This document shows, piece by piece, positions 13,995 through 64,000 of a stretch of DNA of 64,000 nucleotides (its first letter is position 1; each line of letters begins with the position of its first letter). The position numbers and the translations under genes were made by a program. Source of the stretch: Haemonchus contortus (taxonomy: Eukaryota > Nematoda > Chromadorea > Rhabditida > Trichostrongylidae); NCBI GenBank assembly GCA_000469685.2, contig LS997565.1, positions 18,829,737 through 18,893,736 of the forward strand, in the 5' to 3' direction. The notes under the pieces were generated by a model, which saw nothing but the letters and a program-made list of their open reading frames with translations, ran no database searches and had not been told where the DNA came from.

Positions 13995-14192
13995 TTAGTA
14001 AGAATCAATGAACTGGTAAGGTGCGACTGAAAGGGTGTGAAGCTTCGGAAGCTGTCTGATTTGGGAGGATCTTCGTTCCCAATTAGCCTTGGCAGCCGAA
14101 AGTGGTTTGTCATTGATAGCCTGAAGGCCGCCACGACCGATCGGTGAGAAGTCGTCGTCGAGTCGCTGATCCTCTTCGCGCAAAGCAAACAT
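13995..14192 (-). CDS. Minus-strand exon-like frame, unknown
   Basis: MFALREEDQRLDDDFSPIGR and GGLQAINDKPLSAAKANWER look protein-like, but a second minus-strand frame is open over the same bases. It may form a small gene with the neighbouring minus-strand frames at 13459 and 14603. No domain is recognised. Confidence 0.2.
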   Translation of the reverse strand: MFALREEDQRLDDDFSPIGRGGLQAINDKPLSAAKANWERRSSQIRQLPKLHTLSVAPYQFIDSY

Positions 14193-14602
14193 TCATTCGT
14201 TTCGTTCCTATCGATCTGCCGGCCATAGAGCACTCTATCGTCGTCAACGTCTGGAGTTCTCTTTCTCCTCCTCAGACGTCTGGTCGGTTTTGATCTGATT
14301 CTTCCGCCAAATCGTCTGCTTGATTTCTTGATTCGCCTTATTTTGTAACTATTGTTCGCTTTTTATCACCTCTCTTTCACCTCAAACCGACTTTTGTTTG
14401 TCCTTTTTCCCAGCATGACAAAAAGGGATTTGAGCCACATCCCCTTTTCTTTTTTGTGCAAAATCGAAACATTGAACCTCCCTTCCGAGAAATTGAAACC
14501 GTGAGGATCATCGTTAAGAGGCCTCATCGATCTTTGCTAAAATTCCAGATTCCCCGATCAGGTGTACCCGCTTTGCTGGCTTTCACTTGGCTATCATCTC
14601 TA

Positions 14603-14797
14603 TTAAGATAAAGCAGCCGACAAGCCAAGCTGGTGGAGGGAGAGTCGTCGGGCGGGTCGCGGAAACGTGAATTCCCACGGGTGTTGGCAACCGGCCTTTT
14701 GGGCGCACCCTTCAACCTTGTCTCGCCACAGCGATTTTAATTCTGATTCAATATTATCGTTGAACCTAAACTGTTTTCTGTTTTCACCTACGCTCAT
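14603..14797 (-). CDS. Minus-strand exon-like frame, unknown
   Basis: Begins MSVGENRKQFRFNDNIESEL and KSLWRDK, then meets a possible donor (GACAAG|GTTGAA). Only composition supports it. Confidence 0.2.
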   Translation of the reverse strand: MSVGENRKQFRFNDNIESELKSLWRDKVEGCAQKAGCQHPWEFTFPRPARRLSLHQLGLSAALS

Positions 14798-15327
14798 GCG
14801 TCACAACGGCAATATCGCCATCTACCTTCCTCTACCTGGATCCTTCTGCTTACTTTGACTATCCTGTTCTAGTAAATAAACGGTTTAAAGTATTCCACTT
14901 CCTGAAGACGCCCTTCTAATTCCCAGTCACCGCAGGGTTGGGACTGATGTGTAAACTTTTGAAAGAGAAGTGGAATGGAGTGGATTGTGTGCAGTTTTGC
15001 GTGAATTTCCTTTCAAAAAGGCAATTTCTGAGCAAACTAAGTGCTGTTATGTATGCCACAGATAAAGTGATGTAGTGTGTATGCGCCGGAAGTGTTTTCC
15101 AGGGCTGAAAGGCCCAGACGGCCATAATGTGCGAAATTTTCAGAGCGAAATAGGGGCGTCCCGATTATGCAAGGGATCTGTCGTCGGATATGACGAGTGA
15201 TCATTTATTTACTCAAGCACATGTCATGGCTCTTTAAAAAGCATTTCCCCTTTCGTCCTGACGCCTTTTCCATACTTCTTTCACAGGGAACGGTTCCATT
15301 GAATTCTATTTGTTATTTTCAAATTGA

Positions 15328-15540
15328 GCGGAGGTGGTATATTGGCAGGAGTCACGGGTTCGGATTCCAGATTCCCTTAGACAAACCGAACCTCCCATCC
15401 CTTCAAGGTTGATTAATTGGTACCAGATCCGTCTGGGAGGATAAAAGGCTAACTTCTACATCGACTGGCCTCCGCAAGCCAATGTTTGGGCCAGGCACTT
15501 ACGCATTAGATCCGCTCCAAGACTTTGTCCTTTTATTTCA
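15328..15540 (+). repeat. tRNA-SINE with internal deletion
   Basis: Head GCGGAGGTGGTATATTGGC, B box GGTTCGGATTC and body GGTACCAGATCCGTCTGGG are present, but the TACGCC...GGAAGTCG...GACGGG block is lost. Confidence 0.8.
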
Positions 15541-15756
15541 AACTGAACGAAATTGTAAAGCTTGGCAGTGAAATCGGTGTTGTTTGACTTCTTGTCTGAG
15601 CACCACCGGGGTTATGCCTCTATGTTTGCACAGAAGTTTCGCCACTCTTTGAGGTAAGCACTGTCGACAGCACGAACGCACGACTATGTAAAAGTAATGC
15701 TAAAAACTCCATTACGTCTAGTACAGGTATAGAAATTATGATGAGTTAGATTGTCT

Positions 15757-16020
15757 GGATGATCAATCCCGTCTGGAGAATGCGCCCCGCATTCGACTCC
15801 CCTCCAGAATTGTAGGAGCGTATTGAATGCGTATGTGGCCTATACGATGACTAACGGTGGCCAGGAAATGTAAGGTCTGTGCTTTTATCCTCCCAGATCA
15901 GTTTGTTACCAGTTGGCCGGCCCCGCAGGGATGGAAGCCTCGGTTGATCTAGGCGAATATCGATCCGGGATTCGAACCCGTGACCACGCGTGTGTGATAC
16001 GGCACCACTTGCCACTAAAC
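15757..16020 (-). repeat. tRNA-SINE, inverse orientation
   Basis: Its B box reads CGGGTTCGAATCCCGG on the minus strand (about 15965-15980), close to an intact tRNA T-loop. The first ten bases of the head are missing. It lies 217 bases from the plus-strand copy at 15328, so the two form a head-out inverted pair. Confidence 0.85.
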
Positions 16021-16095
16021 GGATCTCTCTGCAGCAAATGCATAAAGAATCTTATATATATCTTCTAAGGGTTCATGCCAATTATCCAATTTCTT

Positions 16096-16143
16096 TTTCT
16101 TTCACAGTTGTCGATTTTCTGAAATCGACAACTGTGAAAGAAA
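16096..16143. repeat. Perfect 22-bp hairpin with 4-nt loop
   Basis: TTTCTTTCACAGTTGTCGAT TT (16096-16117) pairs base for base with 16122-16143 around TCTG. No mismatch is present in the stem. It lies 75 bases after the end of a minus-strand SINE copy and no gene is adjacent. It may be a recent snap-back duplication or a small structured element. Confidence 0.9.
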
Positions 16144-19100
16144 TCTTTTTCTATATCCTTATTTTGTCAAGGTAAATTCGGATTTCTAGAGTTCCAGAGC
16201 ACGACTATAAGGCAGTTTATTACCTTTCTACTCGGTTCCCCAAATTTTTATTTCTCAGCAGTTGTTCCTCAACGTTCCTTTTGGATACTGAATGATAGGC
16301 AGTGTTAAGAAGTTCCTCCCAGTGTCTTCTTTATCGTTCGTTCGATGTGTTTTTGAGGTTCATACCGATGTCTTATCATCGGGAACGACGAAGACTTCTC
16401 TGATTGTTTCCATTCCTTGTCTTTCAAAGAACAATACAGCGCTACCACCCATAGAGGTTATTCTTAACATTCCTTTCATGCCGCCAGTTTTTACCACTGT
16501 TCGTCTTCCTCTTCTGCCCCTTCTTGTCGTTCTCTCCACTTTTTTCGGTCTAACGTTGATTTTTGTTTCCATTTTTTGTTCTCGTGCACTCTTCCCATGT
16601 GTCACCACGCTCTTCATTCACTTCAGTTTCTCCTTCCACTCTGCCAATGTCTGATGCATTCGCGTGCGTGCGAAGTGCGCACTCTCCTTATCTTTCATGT
16701 CACTTCCTTACTGCTGAAACCCACGTGTAAGCAAAGGCGACTCTGCGTTTGCCTTAGTTCGCCCTTACCGTTTTCCGACCTCTCTTCTGCTGGGGAAGTG
16801 CGGACGGACACCCAGGATGGCACTTGGTTCATGTCTCTCCAAAATACACCTTATCCGAGTTTTTTTTGTTTTATTCTTTGAATTTCCCTTGAAAGCCTAC
16901 TGAGCTGAAGTCTATGAAAGGTTCATTTACTAGTGACAATGGTAAAGTGCAAACTTCTCCATTTCGGAGCAATTCCTTTCAGACTAAAGGCTTGACCGCA
17001 TGCATGTCGAGGTCAATTAGTCTCGTTTATGTACATTCTGCCGTATTGGTGGAGCAATGAATCAAATTTGCGGCGCGTTTTGCAATTTGCAAGATGAAAA
17101 GCGGCTATAAGAGCGGCCCAAAAAGCTCGCAATGCGACATTGCGGTTCCCGAAAGGTTGCCCGTTACCTCGCTTGCTCCCGAACCCCCTCCCCACCTCCT
17201 TCCACTCTTCTCTCCAATCCTCATTAGTACTTTTTTTACTTCCTTCCACTTGCTTCTGATTCTGAGTTCTCGTACGTTTTGTGACGTATCACTCTAATTA
17301 ACACTCCAATTAGAGGGATCTATTAGAGTCATTTTTCATTTATTGTTTATCCATTTGACCTGGCAGACCTTTAGCCAAATACTGAACTGTTCTCCTCCTA
17401 CGTCATTTCTAAAATATCTGTCGCTTCAATGCAAGCGTTTGCCAATACTTAGAACCTGCGTTTTGCTCTGTCATTATGGTGACCAGTACGGGTAGAGTAC
17501 ATCGTCAAGCTGAAATCGTATTATAGAGCTTTGGCCAAGGTGATTTTATCCCACATTTTTTCGAAGAAGCCTATGTAGCTGGGAGGCATAGACCAACTTC
17601 ATGACGACACCTCTTGTTTATCTCAGTAGGCTTTTGAGGAAGTTCAAAAATTATAGTGGAAAGAAATCGGGTCAGCCGTTCTTTGAAGGATTTGAACCAG
17701 GTGCCACAGGTTTTGGTCCGCACGTTGTTTGGTTTTGTCTGATTCTTTTCTTCATTCGTTCTCTTTTCTCTTCTTCTTCTCTTTTCCTTCCCAGCTTTCT
17801 TTTTTTTTTCTCTGGTTGTATGGTTTTCACCAACCAGTGATTAGTGATTTCTATGGTGACCTAAAGTACTAGACGACACATATGGTTGCCTAGTGCAATG
17901 CCGTCTAATTAGAACTGTCAAGTCTTCCTGCCCTTTGGCGCTTACTAAGCAAATTCACATTAGTTGGTGATAGTGTTGTACCAGATGTATCAGGCAGCCT
18001 CACCCATACAGTCACTGCTACTAGACACACCTCTGTCTGTAAGGTCATCATTTTGAACTGAGTGCAACTCTTCTCAACTTGATTGCTTCATTGGTCCAGT
18101 TCTGAGAGTAGGTACTGAATGTGGACAATTGTAATATAGGGCTGGTTTCCGGTCGTTCCACTGTCCTACCCAAGGAATTGTCGACATTCTACTGTACTGA
18201 AAGGTCATTTCACGTCTATAAAACGAAAATGACTACACCTAATTAGGATGCACTCGAAGGTATTATGACTCAAGTCGTTGCCTTTCTTCACCAGTATCAA
18301 CCTAATCGACAGGACTGTTCGATTCCCTCGATTTCTTCTAGTTTCCTCTTCAGATCTCTTTCTCGGTTCAACTTCACTCCTATGAGTCCACCGAGATACA
18401 TCTGACCCAGCAGGACAGCTGGCGGTTTCCCGAATGCTTGGCATTGTTCTGGTCTCTTTCTGTGATGTGATGACATATTCTTGCTTTTGAATTCAATTTT
18501 TGAATTCTTCTTCTTCGTTCTTCTCAGGAAGGTTCTTCTCAGGAAGAATTCGTACATCTCCCAGGTCAATCTCCCTATTTTCAGTCTGATTCTCCTATTT
18601 TTTTTATCTATTAGCTCCTGCTATAGCGAGTATAGTCAGTAGCTTAGCTCGGAGGGTTCGGAGGGTGGGGAAGAGGGAAGGGAAAGGGAGATGGAGCGCT
18701 GTGATCTGAAGATTTAAAATGATCATGATCGCAACGAAATGTTGAGAATCCAAATTGATCGCTGTTCAAGTACGGACGTTCACTGCACCCCTATGAGTCC
18801 TTTCACAAGTACATCATCACTATAAAAAACAGGCTATAAAAGTTTATTCTGCCATTACTCCGGGATGAGCGCCCAAGAAGGTGAATAAAACTCCCATTCG
18901 AATCGCCTGCTTTATTTTCAAGTGTTCATATTGTTCAGGCATTTGTTTGTATGCTTGTCTTTGGTGGTATGTGAAGCGCCACGCCCACAGAGTAGATTCC
19001 AAGCATAATCGAATTCTTCGTTAATCGATTACTGCTGGGTTGTTTGGAAGGAAGGAAATACACCTTCAATGCCACACCCTTGCATCCAACTCCGCATATG

Positions 19101-19678
19101 AATCGATGAGGCCTCTCTGAGATGGCAACACCTTGAAATTTTCACTGGGAAGCTGCAGGCATGGCACATTGCGCAACATTGATCTACCCTTGAGGGTTGC
19201 ATTATTGTTGACATTCAGTGATTCTGCAGTGTTTGCTACAAATTAACTTAGGAAAATCAGCGTTGCACATTTTGGCTGGTCGGGGATGCGCCATGTATTC
19301 GACTTTTGAGAACCACATAGTGTCAAACCTCGAAAGGCACTTGTCTTTGTGATTTGCAGTGAATTACCGGAGTAAAGACGAGCGTCTCTGTCTTCTATAC
19401 GAGATCAGTGACATTGACTGTTCAGAAAAAGTTCATTTGGTCAACGCAATGTCTCACAAATCGTGCAGCACGTGCGTCTTTTGCACTTTCCTTTGTTAGA
19501 TAGGACGGGTCACTTTTCATTTGGCGACATGCATACATGTACGTCTGTAGGATATTGATTCTATCCCCCGTTTAGACTTTTCTGAACCAAAACACATTTA
19601 CTGCTTGATTCCTTCTTGCAATCTATACGACCATTTTATTTAGTATTCAATTAATTACCCATTAATTTTTCGAATAAG
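16144..19678. other. Gene-free, pyrimidine-rich stretch
   Basis: Contains opposite-strand frames at 16292-16654 (plus) and 16360-16617 (minus, Arg/Lys-rich) and long T/C runs near 17740-17810. No product is recognised. Confidence 0.5.
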
Positions 19679-19970
19679 GGCGGAGGCGGTGTAGAGGCAA
19701 GTGGCGCACTTCACACACGCATGGTCACGAGTTCGGATCCTGGATAGTAATCGCCTATGCCAAAGAAATTTTTCATTCCTCCAAGTTCGATTAATTGATA
19801 CCAGACTCGTCTGGGAGGATAAAAGTACTGATTTGTACATTGGCTGACCACCGCAAGTCATTGTGTCGGATAAATGCGCACTCAGTACGCCACTACGATT
19901 CTGAATGGAAGTCGAGGGCGGGGCGCATCCCTCAGACGGGATTGATCAGTGCAGAAAACTTTATATTTTC
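19679..19970 (+). repeat. tRNA-derived SINE, full length
   Basis: The full unit runs from GGCGGAGGCGGTGTAGAGGC to the T-rich tail TTATATTTTCAATAT. A and B boxes are recognisable (GGTGTAGAGGC; AGTTCGGATCC). This is the best copy in the window for defining the length, about 290 bases. Confidence 0.88.
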
Positions 19971-20758
19971 AATATCAAATAATAATTGAAACCTTTCTGC
20001 TTCATGAAATAACTCTATCTTTGTACTGAGCACTAACTGCTATTGCAGTCTTGAAGTTCTTCTATTACACCTCCCTACGAGACCAGTAAAGCCTTATGGT
20101 ACGCGAACATGTGGGCTCTGAAGGAATTGGGAGTAGACTGTAAGACTAGGAATCTTTGACTATAGTTCGACAACCTCGATCGCTGTCTAAAGTCAAGCTC
20201 GAGACCGTCTGCCCTCTTCTTGTTCCTTCCACGAGAATTCAGTCTCAGAATCTCTTCAACTCATCGCTCCTCAAGAAAGAATTATCAAAATAGGCGCAGC
20301 AGTGGCTTCTTATTTAGTGACTGAAATTGAGTAAGACCTGGAACGATTACCATGAACCGCTAGCTTTCTTATTCGTATGTTTTCCGAAAACATGAAAAGC
20401 TTTTTACAAATGGCTGTGCCTGGAACAGTTAAGGTAATAAATAGACCTTAATTAGGCTTTCCTAGCAACAAAGTACCAAAATCAACCCACACCTTCCGAC
20501 TGATTTGTTGCACTCAGCTTTTCTTCAGACTAGTCAGTAGGAATAATTATTCGGTCATACTGTATAGTTGAAACTGTTCCTCGCGTGATGCATCCCAAAC
20601 ACTAAATGGAAGTGGCTAGACTTTTAAGATTTTGAGGTTAAAGGAAGGAAGGGAAAAGATCGATGAAGGGTCTGATGCGACATTGTGTTTCGCGTTGCTA
20701 TGCTTGATCGTCTTCATGGGCATTTGATGTCTTTACAGCATTCAAGGTGTTCATTCAG

Positions 20759-20824
20759 GTAGTCGACATTTTCCCTCTCGATCAAACGCCCGAGTGCACA
20801 CTCGCTGTCGATCCCGCCTACAAA
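20759..20824 (+). promoter_or_regulatory. 5' UTR of long PKC form with possible trans-splice acceptor
   Basis: TTCATTCAG ends at 20758 just ahead of this stretch, with no obvious upstream coding partner. In nematodes such a site before a first exon often accepts a spliced leader (family knowledge). The frame through this stretch is open, so an upstream coding exon cannot be excluded. Confidence 0.4.
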
Positions 20825-62126
<41,302 letters not shown>

Positions 62127-63020
62127 AAGTGAGGTTGCCATCTGCATCGCGTCAGCGATAAACAACCAGCCACTGATGCTGGGCTCAATCAAAAAACGCA
62201 ATATTACTTCTCCTTGGTGGTTTACTCCACGCACGACGATTGCCGAGAAGTATTGTATAGAGAGATAGAGATATGATAGAGATGCCCTACAGAGATTCTT
62301 GCGTTGGCTTGATCTTCGCACCCTCTACCCCTGTACAAGTCACCCCAATCGATAGTCATATTTAATAGAGAGGACATAATAAGAATCGGAATCTCGTGTG
62401 TGTGTTCCGATTCTCGGATCGCGCTTATCCCTCCTAGACTTCCCCTGCTCCCTGACCACCTTTCAGTTTCCGAATCGAATTCGCTGACTCCTCATACGCC
62501 CAATTTTAGCCGGGTCTCACTTTTGGTTATCATTCATTAATTTGTGTTTTTTCGCCCATTGATAAATACTTTTGCTAACCATTTCCCCGAGTTTTGTCAT
62601 GAATTCCCTCATGTTCACTTTGTTCAATAGCAGCACAACACTGACTTTTGTTCTCATTCAGAATATGTCTTATATTGTAGAATAGTATGTACTTGTAAGC
62701 TATAAGAACTTTTTTTTGTTGATTCTGCGGCCGGTGTCGCTTCATGGCCCTTGAGTAGAGCTCCGTATTGAGAACTCGTATGCACATCTTGGCCTGTGAA
62801 AAAGCTTTACCATTAAATCATTATGGATGTTAGTTAAAATTGGCGTGCCTTCTGTATGATTCAATGAAGGCCAGCCAAGATGTGTCTACGATAATTTGTT
62901 CACGTCTCATATCATATTTCTATTAGCAAGGCCGGAAAACCTTTTCTGATTGTGAATCGTTCTTTGTTCATTAATGTACAAAACAATTCATCTAATAAAT
63001 GGTGATTGACATGCTCTATG
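62127..63020 (+). other. Probable PKC 3' UTR
   Basis: No coding signal is seen. A perfect AATAAA lies at 62994-62999, about 870 bases after the stop, within an AT-rich stretch, and is the first clear poly(A) signal seen. The UTR end is inferred. Confidence 0.45.
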
Positions 63021-63357
63021 TGCTTAAAATAGAAAAATTTCAAAAAAAAACTTCATACGTCATCGTTGCGCGTTCTCTGTTGAACCCTTTTGATGCTCTT
63101 CCCTTTGGATAAACCGAGCCTGCACTCGGCCCATTGACAAATCAAAAGAATGTCTCCAACTTAAGGCTTAAGGCGAGCATCAAAAGTGTCTGTGAAGAAG
63201 TGCTGCATGAAGCAAGCAAAGATTTTACAATGACTCAACAGTTTGCTATGGGCAAAACGAAAAAAAGTAAAGTCGTGTTCTTGATGTGCTATGGATACGC
63301 AGAACCCCAACTTATTGCACAACCAATCACGATTATTTACTACGCTTAGCGATTACT

Positions 63358-64000
63358 TTACCTGTACCACCTGCTGTTCCACTGGTCATCGATTTCCTTG
63401 AGTAGGCTGCTGTAACGTCCCCATTCGTTTCTGTCGTGAGCCATAGTAGCCTAGTGGATTGTTCCAGCTTGAGGGACACGAGGCATAGCAACCTTTTCGT
63501 TCAGTGGTTTCGTGAAAAATTTTGACACAAAGGCTGCTGCCCTAGTTTCGTTTAACGTCTGAGAGATCCTATCAGTGAGCTTGCAACTACGGATTTCCTC
63601 TGCGTTTGCGTGTATCGAGGAACACCAACGTCCTCTCTATGTTGCGTTGAATGACTCTGACTACATATTGATCCTGCTTGCGAAGAGTCGGAGGCGCAAG
63701 TTGAGGTAGGATAGCCCCCCTTGTTGAGGTGATGATAGCCTTGTCAAATGTTCTCTGTCTTCTACACTACCATATCGATGTTATTCACGTAGCTGGAGCA
63801 TTCAGAAAAATTCGTTCCGTTGAGCTCAAAGAGAGCTTCAGATTCCAGTCCGTCCCTGATAAAGGACGTCTTCGTTAGAGTCGGTCTTAAGCCTATCTTC
63901 CCACAAGTTCTATCGAATTTGGAATATCGAATTCTGTAGCACTTGTGCACATTCTTCGCCTCATCTGCTCGATGTTCGACCGAGCCCCTTTCCTCATGCT
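63358..64000 (-). pseudogene. 3' end of a decayed RTE-type retrotransposon ORF
   Basis: Read on the minus strand from the right edge, the frame shows GLRPTLTKTSFIRDGLESEA and FELNGTNFSECSSYV, then broken pieces (RLFASRINM), and ends RNEWGRYSSLLKEIDDQW and RWYR before a stop at 63358-63360. This is the C-terminal part of the reverse-transcriptase protein of nematode RTE-type LINEs, recognised from its thumb/tail motifs. Several stops and frame changes interrupt it, so it is dead. The copy continues beyond the window. It would have come from copy-and-paste retrotransposition. Confidence 0.8.

Overview
The window looks like nuclear DNA of a nematode, most likely a clade V parasitic worm of the strongylid/hookworm type (inference). 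The reasons are a mix of very short introns (56-110 bp) and very long ones, TTTCAG/TTTTAG acceptors, a novel-type protein kinase C whose closest known worm relative should be C. elegans tpa-1, decayed RTE-type and Tc1-type transposons, and many dispersed repeats. Gene density is low.

One gene can be followed with confidence: a plus-strand novel protein kinase C (PKC delta/theta class) running from about 20.8 kb to 62.1 kb. Most of its exons are too short to appear as long open frames. I located them by splice sites, phase and domain motifs. Three exons at 20825-24712 encode a short N-terminus and most of a C2-like domain. A second start at 43626, preceded by a possible spliced-leader acceptor, would give a short form without C2. 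The common part begins at 53173 and holds C1A, C1B, hinge, kinase domain and C-terminal tail. The short form has 586 residues, and all splice phases agree from exon to exon. I could not find the exon that finishes the C2 domain and links 24712 to 53173.

Region by region: 1-20.7 kb is gene-poor, with tRNA-like SINE copies, other dispersed repeats, a perfect 22-bp hairpin and weak minus-strand frames. 20.7-24.7 kb holds the 5' exons of the long PKC form. 24.7-53.1 kb is mostly intronic to that form. It holds many SINE copies, a nested inverted-repeat structure around a dead Tc1-like element (37.5-40.2 kb), several orphan exon-like segments and two protein-like minus-strand frames. 53.2-62.1 kb holds the common exons. 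62.1-63.0 kb is the probable 3' UTR. 63.36-64.0 kb is the 3' end of a broken RTE-type retrotransposon on the minus strand.

The most interesting points are the two-promoter layout of a 41-kb PKC gene, an unusual Tyr at the diacylglycerol 'toggle' position of C1B with Trp in C1A, a tRNA-derived SINE family with about 16 copies, and an inverted pair of a second tRNA-like repeat that encloses a foldback element and a Tc1 copy.
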